Shown here piece by piece: positions 44,161 to 53,216 of a stretch of DNA of 64,000 bases; within the stretch, counting starts at the first letter, position 1; the number at the start of each line of letters is the position of its first letter. Below the pieces are notes generated by a model. That model did not search any database. It was not told the origin of the DNA and saw only the letters and a program-made list of their open reading frames with translations. Source of the stretch: G963668605 sp963668605 (GTDB lineage Bacteria; Acidobacteriota; Terriglobia; Bryobacterales; Bryobacteraceae); NCBI GenBank assembly GCA_963668605.1, contig OY764903.1, forward strand, positions 2,046,001-2,110,000, written 5' to 3'. The position numbers were made by a program, and so were the translations under genes.

Positions 44161-47100
44161 GAATTCTGCTTACTTCGAACGCTTCGCATGTGCCGCCACG
44201 CGGTGGCGCCACGCGCAGCAATCTGCTCTGGCTGGAAGCGTTAAGCCGGAGCGGGCACGAGTGCCGCGTCGTGGGCGGCGCGCTGCCGGACACGGATCGC
44301 GGCAAGCGCGAACAACTCCGCGACGAGGGCCTGGCCGGTGAGGCCGGCGGCGTGCGCGATGGCGTGGAGATCGCCGTACACGGCGGCATCAGCGTGTACT
44401 CCAGCGCCGAGCCGCAGCGCCGCGTTCAACTTCTCGGCGAACAGATCCGCGAGTTCGATCCCGATTGGGTACTAGTGTCGAGCGAGGATCTGGGGCAACT
44501 GTTGCTGCGCGAGGCGCTCACGGCCGCGCCGGAGCGCGTCGTTTATTTGGCGCACACGCCGCAGTGGTTTCCATTTGGTCCGGCAAGCTGGAACAAGAAT
44601 GCGCGCGCGACCGGACTGGTGGCGCAGTGCGCTGGTGTGGTCGCCATCGGCCGCCACATGGCCGGCTACATACACAGCCACACGGGGCTGACACCGGCGG
44701 TGATTCATCCGCCTGTCTACGGCACGGGTCCGTTCGCGAATCTGGCACGTTTCGACACCGGACTGGTGACGATGATCAACCCGTGCGCAGTGAAGGGGCT
44801 TCCGATTTTTCTCGACATCGCGCGAGCGCGGCCGAACGTCGCCTTCGGCGCGCTGCCCGGTTGGGGCACGACGGCCGCGGACCGCGCGGCACTGGCGGCG
44901 CTGCCCAATATCGAGATACTGCCGAACTGCCGCGACATTGAGGAGTTCCTGCAGCGCACGCGCGTGCTGCTGATGCCGTCGCTGTGGTACGAGGGCTTCG
45001 GGCTGATTGCGATGGAAGCGATGTTGCGCGGCCTACCCGTAGTGGCCAGCGATTCGGGCGGATTGCAGGAAGCGAAAGAAGGCACCGGATTCGTGATCCC
45101 GGTGCAGGCGATCGAGCGCTTTGAATCGGTCTTCGACGAGCACGGAATGCCGAGGCCTGTGATCGAGCCGCAGTCTCTCGCTCCGTGGCTCGAAGCGCTG
45201 GACCAGTTGCTCACAGATCGCGATGCATATGAGCGCGAATCGGCGGTGGCGCGCGAGGCCGCGAGCCGTTTCGTCGACGCGCTCGATGCGAGCCAGATGG
45301 AACGCTATCTCGACGGACTGCCGCGCCGCGCCGCAACGCTGCGCATCCTGCTGGCGCAGAATTCGCCATACTATCCGGCGCACGGCGGCGGCGACAAGTC
45401 GAACCGCCTGCTGGTGGAAGCCCTCGCGAAACGCGGGCACACGGTGCGTGTGGTCGCACGCACGGCGGGCTTCGGTGCGGGCGAGAGTGAACGCTACCTG
45501 GCGGAACTCGCCGCGCGCAACGTAACGTCTGATGCGGTGGAGGCTGGTGTTGTGAGGTTTCCGCTAAACGGCGTCGATGTGCATGTCGTGACCGCACACG
45601 CAAATCTGCGCGGCTATTTCAGCGAGCAGGCGGCCGAGTTCGCTCCGGACGTGATCCTGACATCAACCGACGACCCGGCGCAACTGCTCCTCGAAGCGGC
45701 GCTGAAACAGGAAGGTGCGCGTGTGGTTTATCTGGCGCGGGCCACGCTCGCGCTGCCCTTCGGCCCCGACTGCGCTTTTCCGAGCGGGCAAAAAGCGGAC
45801 ACCCTTCGGCAGGCCTCCGCACTGGTCGGCGTCAGCGAATACGTCGCGAGCTACATCCGCAAGTGGGGCGCGACGGAAGCTACGCACGTGCCGCTTTCGC
45901 TGATGGACCCGGAGCCGTGCGAGGCGCTGGGCCGATTCGACAATGAGTTCGTCACGCTCGTGAATCCGTGCGCGGTGAAGGGCATTTCGATTTTTCTGGC
46001 GCTTGCCGAGCGCATGCCCCGGTTGCAGTTCGCGGCCGTGCCAACATGGGGAACCAATGAGGGCGACCGCGCCCTGTTGGAGGGCCGCGCCAACGTGCAA
46101 GTGCTCGAGCCAGTCGACCGCATCGACGATCTGCTGAAACGCACGCGCGTGCTGATTGTCCCGTCGCTGTGGGCCGAGGCGCGCTCCCGCATCATCGTCG
46201 AAGCGATGCTGCGCGGAGTGCCGGTGCTGGCGGCCGACGTGGGTGGAATACCCGAGGCGATGTGCGGCGTCGATTATCTGCTGCCGGTGCGGCCCATTGA
46301 GAAGTACCGCCCGCGCCTCGATGAACAAATGGTGCCAGTGGCGGAAGTACCCGAACAGGATGCCGGACCGTGGCAGGCCGCGCTTGAGCGCCTCACGACG
46401 GACCGCGAGCACTACGAAGAGCTCTCGCGCGAATCAAGGCGCGCGGCGCTGGCGTATGTCGCGAAGTTGAACGTGGAGCCGTTCGAAAGACTGTTGTGGC
46501 GCGTCGTGCGCGCGCCGCGCAAGGGTCCTGCGGAAGCAGCGCCGGCCGAACGAAGGCAGTCGCCGATTGAGAGCCTGTCACCGGAAAAGCGGCGATTGCT
46601 GGCGTTGCGCTTGCGCAAAAAGGCCGAAGGTGCATCGAGCGGTGCATGGTTTCCCGCCGCGGCGCTGGGACGGCCGGCCGCGTTGCGGCTGTTCTGTTTT
46701 CCGCACGCCGGCGGAGGGATGTCGGGTTTTCATGGATGGAGCGAAGCGCTCGGCCCGGCGGTCGCCGTCTGTCCAGTGCGCCTACCGGGGCGCGAAAGCC
46801 GCGCCGGGGAAACGCCCTTCCGGCGCATGGAGGATCTGATCGCCGCGCTCGCCGCCGCCATCGAGCCGCATACCGGGCGACCCTTCGCCTTCTTCGGGCA
46901 CAGCATGGGCGCCGCGATCGCTTTTGAGTTGACGCGCTGGCTGCGGCGCCAGGGTAGCCCGCAGCCTGCCGCGCTGTTTGTCTCCGGCGCGCGCGCGCCA
47001 CAATTCCGTTTGGGGCACGTGCCGCCGCGCGAGCCTTCCGCGGAGGAGTTCGTCGAGGAGCTACACCGGCTGGAAGGCATGCCGCCGGAGGTTTTGGAGA

Positions 47101-47381
47101 ATCGCGAGTTGATGCGCCTGATCCTCCCTGCGCTCAGCGCCGACGCCGCGCTCTATCGCGGCTATGTTTATTCCGAGGAGCCGCCGCTGGCGTGCCCCAT
47201 TCGTGCCTACGGTGGATCGAAGGATCCCAACATCACGCGCGAACATCTGGCGGCGTGGGAGCGGCAAACGTCCGCCTCGTTTGCGTTGAAGCTCTTCCCC
47301 GGGGGGCACTTTTTCCTTGCGACCGCGCAGGAAACCTTTCTGAAATCCCTGGCGGCCGATGCCGCGGAAGCGGTTCGGTAA
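44157..47381 (+). CDS. Fusion: two GT4 glycosyltransferases plus type II thioesterase
   Basis: 1074 aa. Residues 1-394 and 395-790 are tandem, related GT4 (GT-B) units: RILLTSNASHVPPRGG against RILLAQNSPYYPAHGG, and INPCAVKGLPIFLDIARA against VNPCAVKGISIFLALAER. Each keeps the retaining-GT4 EX7E motif (E279/E287; E674/E682). After a charged linker (SPEKRRLLALRLRKK) residues about 840-1074 form a GrsT/RifR-type thioesterase: LFCFPHAGGGMSGFHGW, FGHSMG (Ser916) and GGHFFLA (His1051). I know of no characterised protein with this order. It would glycosylate and then release a carrier-bound acyl group; substrates unknown. Confidence 0.88.
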   Translation: MRILLTSNASHVPPRGGATRSNLLWLEALSRSGHECRVVGGALPDTDRGKREQLRDEGLAGEAGGVRDGVEIAVHGGISVYSSAEPQRRVQLLGEQIREFDPDWVLVSSEDLGQLLLREALTAAPERVVYLAHTPQWFPFGPASWNKNARATGLVAQCAGVVAIGRHMAGYIHSHTGLTPAVIHPPVYGTGPFANLARFDTGLVTMINPCAVKGLPIFLDIARARPNVAFGALPGWGTTAADRAALAALPNIEILPNCRDIEEFLQRTRVLLMPSLWYEGFGLIAMEAMLRGLPVVASDSGGLQEAKEGTGFVIPVQAIERFESVFDEHGMPRPVIEPQSLAPWLEALDQLLTDRDAYERESAVAREAASRFVDALDASQMERYLDGLPRRAATLRILLAQNSPYYPAHGGGDKSNRLLVEALAKRGHTVRVVARTAGFGAGESERYLAELAARNVTSDAVEAGVVRFPLNGVDVHVVTAHANLRGYFSEQAAEFAPDVILTSTDDPAQLLLEAALKQEGARVVYLARATLALPFGPDCAFPSGQKADTLRQASALVGVSEYVASYIRKWGATEATHVPLSLMDPEPCEALGRFDNEFVTLVNPCAVKGISIFLALAERMPRLQFAAVPTWGTNEGDRALLEGRANVQVLEPVDRIDDLLKRTRVLIVPSLWAEARSRIIVEAMLRGVPVLAADVGGIPEAMCGVDYLLPVRPIEKYRPRLDEQMVPVAEVPEQDAGPWQAALERLTTDREHYEELSRESRRAALAYVAKLNVEPFERLLWRVVRAPRKGPAEAAPAERRQSPIESLSPEKRRLLALRLRKKAEGASSGAWFPAAALGRPAALRLFCFPHAGGGMSGFHGWSEALGPAVAVCPVRLPGRESRAGETPFRRMEDLIAALAAAIEPHTGRPFAFFGHSMGAAIAFELTRWLRRQGSPQPAALFVSGARAPQFRLGHVPPREPSAEEFVEELHRLEGMPPEVLENRELMRLILPALSADAALYRGYVYSEEPPLACPIRAYGGSKDPNITREHLAAWERQTSASFALKLFPGGHFFLATAQETFLKSLAADAAEAVR

Positions 47382-47386
47382 CCATT

Positions 47387-48019
47387 ATGGGCGCATGGCT
47401 GATTCCTTCTCCCAAACTCGAACTGCGCGAGGACGAAATTCACGTTTGGCGGCGCAGGCGTGTGATCAGCGGAAGCACGGGCCCACGCGCGGGGGGCGGC
47501 ACGCTCAGCCGGCTGCTTTCGCTTTACACAGGGCAGCCCGAAAAGTCGATTCAACTCGCCAAGAGCGAGCATGGCAAGCCGTTTCTGCCGAACAGCGATC
47601 TACAGTTCAACCTTTCGCATTCGGTCGACCTGGCGTTATACGCTTTCGCACGGGGCCGGGACGTCGGCGTGGATGTCGAACGCGAAAGCCGCAAGGTGAA
47701 GGCGATCGAGATCGCGGAGCGGTTTTTCTCCGAATCCGAACGTGAGTATTTACGCCAACTTCCCGAGGAGCAGTTGCCGGTGGCATTCCTGCGGACTTGG
47801 ACGCGCAAGGAAGCGCTCTTGAAAGCGTTGGGAACCGGAATCGCAGGTGGACTAAACCGGTTTTCCGTCGCGCCGGAAGTGGAGCGCGCCTTCGACCTCC
47901 CTGTTCCCGGAGCGCCGGAGTGGTCGCTGTGGGATTTGCCGGCGGGCGAGGGCTACGCGGGTGCGCTGGTTTCGCGGCCGGGTCCGGTGCGCTTGCGGCT
48001 GTTTCACTGCGCGGGATGA
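47387..48019 (+). CDS. Sfp-type 4'-phosphopantetheinyl transferase
   Basis: 210 aa from ATG 47387, 5 bases after the fusion gene. Motifs: KPFLPNSDLQFNLSHSVDLA, RDVGVDVERE (Mg-binding D.E pair) and FLRTWTRKEALLKALGTGI (W..KEA...G.G). It would convert the FkbH-fused ACP (Ser636) to the holo form. Its presence in the operon supports dedicated secondary metabolism rather than fatty-acid synthesis. Confidence 0.92.
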   Translation: MGAWLIPSPKLELREDEIHVWRRRRVISGSTGPRAGGGTLSRLLSLYTGQPEKSIQLAKSEHGKPFLPNSDLQFNLSHSVDLALYAFARGRDVGVDVERESRKVKAIEIAERFFSESEREYLRQLPEEQLPVAFLRTWTRKEALLKALGTGIAGGLNRFSVAPEVERAFDLPVPGAPEWSLWDLPAGEGYAGALVSRPGPVRLRLFHCAG

Positions 48020-48036
48020 AGTCAGGTCATCCGCGC
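48009..48036. terminator. Hairpin between convergent genes
   Basis: GCGCGGGATGA and TCATCCGCGC are complementary apart from one bulged G, around a 7-base loop. Located where the PPTase gene and the kinase gene converge. No T-run. Confidence 0.4.
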
Positions 48037-48038
48037 GA

Positions 48039-49211
48039 TCAGTTCAAAATCGATTCGAGAGTGCGGATCATATCCGCCGCGCGGATCGGTTTGGCGACGA
48101 AGCCTTGCATACCGTGTGTCCGGCAGAGCGTGCGAATCTCATCGTAGGTATTCGCCGTGAAAGCCAGCACCGGAACTTCCGAGTGCCCCGGAGTGCTCCG
48201 GATCGCGTCTGTGGTGGTCAAGCCGTCCATGCCCGGCATCTGCAAGTCCATCAAAATCAGGTCGTACTGCGCCTTTTTCACGGCCTGGAGCGCCGCCGGA
48301 CCGCTATCGGCAAAATCGACGGCGTAGGGCTGGCGCATTAGAACGTGTTTGACCACATCGCGCGCAACCTCGTTATCGTCGACCACCAGCAGACGATAAC
48401 CGCCGTTTCCCTTCGCGACCTGTGTGCTGACGGCCTGTCCATCGTATACCGGTTGAAGCGGAACGCGAAACCAGAAACGGCTGCCTTCGCCTTCAACACT
48501 GTGCGCTTCAATGACGCCTCCCATCAGATTGGCGAGTTTTTGCGCAATGGCCAACCCCAGACCGAGGCCGTTGTAATTGCGTGCCAGTCCGCTTTCGAGT
48601 TGGCGGAATGATTCAAAGATCGTCGCGAGCGCGTCGGCCTCGATGCCGATGCCGGTGTCGGTAACGGTAACGACGAGAGACATGCCGGCGAACGGGTCAA
48701 TTTCGGTAGCCGCATCGACGGTCACGTTGCCGATGTGGGTGAACTTCGTGGCGTTGCTGACCAGGCAGCCGGCTAGCTGACGCAGCCGCTGTGCGTCGCC
48801 GATAGCGAACTCAGGCAACGCATCGTCGAGCACGACCCGCAGCACTAGCCCCTTTTCCTCACACAAGGGACGGTACTCGTCGACCGCATTGCGAAGTGTA
48901 TCGCGCAAAGCGAACTCGGTGCGTTCGAGAACCAGGTTGCCGGCCGATAGCGCGGTAAACTCCAACGTCGCGTTCAGAATCTCAAACAGATTCTCAGCGC
49001 AGGACTTGGCAGCGTCGACATAGTCTTTCTGCTCGACGCTCAGGTCCGTCTCAAGCAATAGGTCCGCCATTCCCAGGATGCCCGTCAGCGGCGTGCGGAT
49101 CTCATGGTTCAGACTTGCCAGAAAATGGAACTTAAGCCGGGCCAACTCCTCCGGTTCGGCGACGATAGCGCCTTGGGTGGCGACTGGCGGCAGATTTGTT
49201 TCGCTAAGCAT
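48039..49211 (-). CDS. Soluble hybrid histidine kinase with receiver domain
   Basis: 390 aa from ATG 49211 (a GTG at 49220 is also in frame). H-box FLASLNHEIRTPLTGILGMA (His36), ATPase boxes (VSNATKFTHIGNVTVDA, VTDTGIGIEADALATIFESF, YNGLGLGLAIAQKLANLMGG), then a receiver with VVDDNEVARDV, LILMDLQMPGMDGL and AKPIRAADM. There is no membrane segment and no obvious sensor domain, so input must come from a partner or a very short N-terminus. No response regulator partner gene lies beside it. Confidence 0.9.
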   Translation of the reverse strand: MLSETNLPPVATQGAIVAEPEELARLKFHFLASLNHEIRTPLTGILGMADLLLETDLSVEQKDYVDAAKSCAENLFEILNATLEFTALSAGNLVLERTEFALRDTLRNAVDEYRPLCEEKGLVLRVVLDDALPEFAIGDAQRLRQLAGCLVSNATKFTHIGNVTVDAATEIDPFAGMSLVVTVTDTGIGIEADALATIFESFRQLESGLARNYNGLGLGLAIAQKLANLMGGVIEAHSVEGEGSRFWFRVPLQPVYDGQAVSTQVAKGNGGYRLLVVDDNEVARDVVKHVLMRQPYAVDFADSGPAALQAVKKAQYDLILMDLQMPGMDGLTTTDAIRSTPGHSEVPVLAFTANTYDEIRTLCRTHGMQGFVAKPIRAADMIRTLESILN

Positions 49212-49282
49212 TCCGACCACTTATGTAATCGGCTGCTCATCGGGGTAAGTTTAGAACATTATTGGAGTTAAAATGCCGAAAT

Positions 49283-50137
49283 CTAGTCTTCGGAGCTAAA
49301 AATCCCGCCCAAGGCACCCAACGGACTACGTTCGTCGCCTCCGCTGCGCATCGGCGCCAGTTCGCGACGCATCTTTTCGAGCGTCATGCTCTGGACGATG
49401 ACCCGGCCTGGTCCGCGCAAGGTCGCCAGAAAAAGCCCTTCCCCGCCGAAAATCGCGGTCTTGATGCCGCCGACGAACTCGATGTCGTACTCGACGCCCT
49501 CATCGAAAGCGACGATGCAGCCCGTATCCACTTGCAGCGTCTCGCCCGCGGCGAGTTGGAACTCCACGAAATCGCCGCCGCCATGGATGAAGACCGAGCC
49601 TGGCCCGGTCAGTTTTTCGAGGATGAAGCCCTCGCCGCCGAAGACCCCCGCGCCCAGCTTTTTGACAAAGGCGATGTTCAGTTGAACGGAATGCTGCGCG
49701 AACAGGAAGCTGTCGCGCTGGACCATCACGGATTGCCCGGCCGCCAAATCAAAGACCTGTATGCGGCCCGGGTAGTTGCCCGCGAAACCGACCTCGCCAT
49801 TGCCGTCGGTGCGGAAATAGGTGAGGAATAACGACTCGCCCATCAGCTTGCGCTTCACTGCGCCCCAGATCTTGTCACCCAGGGAGTCACCGCTCATGCG
49901 TGTTTCCCAGTTCACGTTGGGAGTCTTGTAGACCATCTTGCCGGCCTCCGCGTAGACCTCCTGGCCGGGCTTCAGCTTCACGCGCGCAACCTGAAGATTG
50001 TCACCCTGAATTGTGTAATCAAGTGGCTGGATGGTCGCGACCGAGGATGCCGAGGGACCGCCCGCCAATTGGCCGCAACCAGAGCAGAAGCGTGCGCCGT
50101 CAGATACTTGATGACCGCAGTTTGTGCAAAATGCCAT
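49283..50137 (-). CDS. AIM24 / TIGR00266-family protein with N-terminal zinc ribbon
   Basis: 284 aa from ATG 50137. A double-Cys zinc ribbon opens it (FCTNCGHQVSDGARFCSGCG), followed by the AIM24 beta-sheet domain: LKPGQEVYAEAGKMVYKTPN, LFLTYFRTDGNGEVGFAGNY, FGGEGFILEKLTGPGSVFIH, FGGEGLFLATLRGPGRVIVQ. Mitochondrial AIM24 supports cristae organisation; bacterial members have no settled function. Confidence 0.85.
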   Translation of the reverse strand: MAFCTNCGHQVSDGARFCSGCGQLAGGPSASSVATIQPLDYTIQGDNLQVARVKLKPGQEVYAEAGKMVYKTPNVNWETRMSGDSLGDKIWGAVKRKLMGESLFLTYFRTDGNGEVGFAGNYPGRIQVFDLAAGQSVMVQRDSFLFAQHSVQLNIAFVKKLGAGVFGGEGFILEKLTGPGSVFIHGGGDFVEFQLAAGETLQVDTGCIVAFDEGVEYDIEFVGGIKTAIFGGEGLFLATLRGPGRVIVQSMTLEKMRRELAPMRSGGDERSPLGALGGIFSSED

Positions 50138-50189
50138 AGGTCGAATGATCTCCAATGAGAGTATCTTACAATAAAGTGGTGGCGAGTCT

Positions 50190-53165
50190 ATGAAACGCTT
50201 TACCTCCATCCTCTGTGTGCTCGTATCATTTTCGTGGGCATCAGAAGCAAGACAAGTACCAGTTTCATGTGGCACTTACAATGAAAACTGGAAAGAAGCA
50301 CTTCACCTTCACCGGATGTCCGGGAAGGCGCGAAAACTTCTTCGAGCACAGGGCTTGGCGGCTGCTCCGGAGGCGGTCTCGACGAACCGCGACGCGGGGC
50401 AGATCGCAATCATTGAGGACGGCGATGGCGTGGTGTCGCGACTCAACGCGTTCAATCTGAACGGAAAGAGCATCGCTTTTCTGCCTTCCGCGATTACCGC
50501 ACTGCGGTATCGCTTTCAGGTCGGGCAAGGCACCTACAGCCCGGAACGGGCCGCAGCCGGGAATCCCCTTGATGGCTTGGGCGACGATGACAGCCGCGCC
50601 GTGGACTTGCCGTTCGCATTTCCATTCTTCGGTACCAGCTACCGCCGCCTGTATGTGAACTCGGATGGCAATCTCTCGATGGGAAAGGCTGACAACCCGC
50701 CGGAGGATCGCTCCTTGGGGCGCCTGGTAGCCGGTCCACCGCGGATCGCACCGTTGTTTGCGGATCTCGATCCGAGCCAACCTAACGCCTCTGTTCGGGT
50801 GCTCGCGGAACCGTCGCGCGTGGTGCTGAGTTGGGTGGACGTTCCGATCTACCAGGACTTTGGCGTCGGTCTCAGACAATCGTTTCAAATTGCGCTGTAT
50901 CCCGATGGAAAAATTGAATTTGCATACGGAACGGCTACCTCGACAGAAGCCGTCGTCGGCATCGCGCCGGGGAGCGCGCAGGGCGAATCCGCCGTGCTCT
51001 CATTTGTGGAAGGTAGTTCAGCAGAGTTCAGCGCTGCGATTGCGGAGCGATTCACACAAGTGCAGGAGGTCGATATCGTCACAGCCGCGCAAAAGTTCTA
51101 CCAGACGCACGAAGACGCTTACGATTATCTGGTCCTGTTCAACTCACTCGGTATTCCGGCCTCGGACGGAGCAGTTGCGTATGAGGTAACCGTGCGCAAC
51201 AACCGCAGCGGGTATGGCGACAGAGCAGCGGACAACGGCGCGGAATTCGGCTCTACATTGCGGTTGCAGTCGGTCATGAACATGGGCCCGCTCAGCCAGT
51301 ATCCAAAGGACCCCTACGCCGTGGTGCCGGCGCGCGCCACCGCCGGCGACACCAGCATGAGCGTAATTGCGCATGAAGCGGGGCATCTATTTCTGGCGTT
51401 CGCGAGCGTGCGGAATCCGGGACAACCAACGGCTCGACCGATGTTGGGACGGCAGTCCGCACATTGGGCTTTCACTTTCAATTCGGAAGCTTCACTATTG
51501 GAAGGAAACAGGATAGCGGATCGCGGCGCAGCCGCTTCGCCGCGCTTTCTGACTACCGCGACGGTGCAAGGCTACTCGCCCCTCGATCAGTATTTCATGG
51601 GCCTGCGGGCTCCTGCGGAAGTTCCTCCGACGTTTCTGGTGGAGAATGCCAGCATCTCGCCGCTGACAGGACCGCGCTCGGGCATTTCGTTCAGCGGTAC
51701 AAGGCGCGACGTCACGGTTGAAGAACTCATCCAGGCGGAGGGCCCACGCCGGCCGGACTACACCGTCTCGCAGCGCAAGTTCCGCTTCGCTTTCGTGCTC
51801 ATCACCGCGCAAGGAAGCCAGCCGACACAGGAACAACTCGCGCAGGTGGATAAGTATAGGGATGAATTTGAGAAGTTTTACAGGAGTTCTGCGTCTGACC
51901 GTGCAAGCGCCGAAACCGGCCTTGCGAAGAGTTTGCGCGTCTCGCTCTTTCCCGCCGTCGGCGTGCGCGTCGGTTCGACAACTCGGGCGACCATCTCGAC
52001 AGCCTCGGCACTGACGGTACCGCTCGCCATTTTATTAAGGACCAGGAATGGCATGGCCGAGGCGCCTGCTTCGGTGACGATTCCTGCCGGGGCTGCGTCC
52101 ATCGCGTTCGATATCACAGGTACGCGCCGCGGAGTCGAGGAAGTCAGCGTTGAGGCGGCCGATGCGGCTTACGAAGTAGTTGCGACAAAGATTCAAGTTT
52201 CTGACGGCAACGAATTGAAATTGAGAGTGTTGTCTGGCGACCGGCAGCCTCTCGTTACGGGTACGGCATTGCCGGAACCAGTGGTCGTCAAGGTAACGGA
52301 TGAAAACGGTCTGCCGTATGCGGGCGTCACGGTGAAAGCGACGGTGACTGGCGGCGGCGCGTTGGCCACGTCGGCTGTCGTCTCAGACAGCGCCGGTCTG
52401 GCGAGCTTTCGGTGGACGACGGGGCCGGGCGCCGTGAACCAACTACACTTCTCGCTGGACGGCGTGCCGGATGGACCGGCGGCGCTGGCTGTGGCTCTGG
52501 GAGCTTCGCAAGTCGCGATCGGTTCAGTGGTGAATGCGGCCTCGTTCGAATCCGGCATTCCGCCGGGCGGGATCGGGACGATCTTCGGAACTAACCTCAG
52601 CGCGGGATTCACGGAAGAAGGCAAACTCCCGTTGGAGACGGAGTTGGGTGGTGTGCAAGTGCTGCTCGATGGAACGCCTGTGCCGCTGTTCTATGTCTCG
52701 GAACGGCAGATCAACTTCGCAGTGCCGGCCGATCTGAGCGGGAGCTTCACAACTCTCGTCATTCAAAACGCAGCGGGCAACTCGCTGCCGACCCGAGTAC
52801 CGGTGATCGGCATACAGCCGGGCGTGTTCTTCGATGCTGCGAGTGGAATGGGAGCGATCTTAGTGGCGGGAACGGGCCTCACGACGACGGAACGGCCGGC
52901 CGCTCCCGGCGAATACCTGGAGATCTACGCGACCGGTTTGGGCCAGGTGGTGCGGCGCTCGAATGGGCTTTCGGAGACCACGAGCCTAGTCACGGTAAAG
53001 ATCGGAAACACCTTCACGCAGGCTGCGTTCGCCGGTTTGGCGCCGCAGTTTGTGGGTTTGTATCAGGTGAACGTGCAGGTTCCAGCGGGTGTGAGCGGGT
53101 TGACGACGTTGCAGTTGCAGGTGGAGGGCAAGGCCGGCAACGAGGTAAAGGTAAAGCTGCAGTGA
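50190..53165 (+). CDS. Large secreted protein: HEXXH metalloprotease candidate with TIGR03437 C-terminus
   Basis: 991 aa from ATG 50190, signal peptide about 20 residues. Residues 130-290 form a NIDO-like beta domain (LPFAFPFFGTSYRRLYVNSD, GNLSMGKADNPPEDR, VVLSWVDVPIY). Residues 310-500 hold VIAHEAGHLFLAFA with the zinc-protease motif H395-E-A-G-H399. An Ig-like bacterial domain follows (VTDENGLPYAGVTVKATVTG), and the last 230 residues are TIGR03437 (SVVNAASFESGIPPGGIGTI, EIYATGLGQV, LYQVNVQVPAGV). Protease activity is inferred from the motif alone. Confidence 0.8.
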   Translation: MKRFTSILCVLVSFSWASEARQVPVSCGTYNENWKEALHLHRMSGKARKLLRAQGLAAAPEAVSTNRDAGQIAIIEDGDGVVSRLNAFNLNGKSIAFLPSAITALRYRFQVGQGTYSPERAAAGNPLDGLGDDDSRAVDLPFAFPFFGTSYRRLYVNSDGNLSMGKADNPPEDRSLGRLVAGPPRIAPLFADLDPSQPNASVRVLAEPSRVVLSWVDVPIYQDFGVGLRQSFQIALYPDGKIEFAYGTATSTEAVVGIAPGSAQGESAVLSFVEGSSAEFSAAIAERFTQVQEVDIVTAAQKFYQTHEDAYDYLVLFNSLGIPASDGAVAYEVTVRNNRSGYGDRAADNGAEFGSTLRLQSVMNMGPLSQYPKDPYAVVPARATAGDTSMSVIAHEAGHLFLAFASVRNPGQPTARPMLGRQSAHWAFTFNSEASLLEGNRIADRGAAASPRFLTTATVQGYSPLDQYFMGLRAPAEVPPTFLVENASISPLTGPRSGISFSGTRRDVTVEELIQAEGPRRPDYTVSQRKFRFAFVLITAQGSQPTQEQLAQVDKYRDEFEKFYRSSASDRASAETGLAKSLRVSLFPAVGVRVGSTTRATISTASALTVPLAILLRTRNGMAEAPASVTIPAGAASIAFDITGTRRGVEEVSVEAADAAYEVVATKIQVSDGNELKLRVLSGDRQPLVTGTALPEPVVVKVTDENGLPYAGVTVKATVTGGGALATSAVVSDSAGLASFRWTTGPGAVNQLHFSLDGVPDGPAALAVALGASQVAIGSVVNAASFESGIPPGGIGTIFGTNLSAGFTEEGKLPLETELGGVQVLLDGTPVPLFYVSERQINFAVPADLSGSFTTLVIQNAAGNSLPTRVPVIGIQPGVFFDAASGMGAILVAGTGLTTTERPAAPGEYLEIYATGLGQVVRRSNGLSETTSLVTVKIGNTFTQAAFAGLAPQFVGLYQVNVQVPAGVSGLTTLQLQVEGKAGNEVKVKLQ

Positions 53166-53192
53166 CGGCGTGCGTACGCCTGCCGTCACTGC
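53159..53192. terminator. Bidirectional hairpin between convergent genes
   Basis: GCAGTGACGGC (53159-53169) and GCCGTCACTGC (53182-53192) are perfect complements around 12 bases. The left arm contains the stop codon of the upstream gene. It likely ends transcription for both the metalloprotease candidate and the NHL-repeat gene. Confidence 0.6.
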
Positions 53193-53216
53193 GGGGCATT
53201 TCAATTACGGCCTGGG

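Noticed and set aside
45663..46412. 249-codon minus-strand frame
   Set aside because: Antisense to the second glycosyltransferase unit of the fusion gene.
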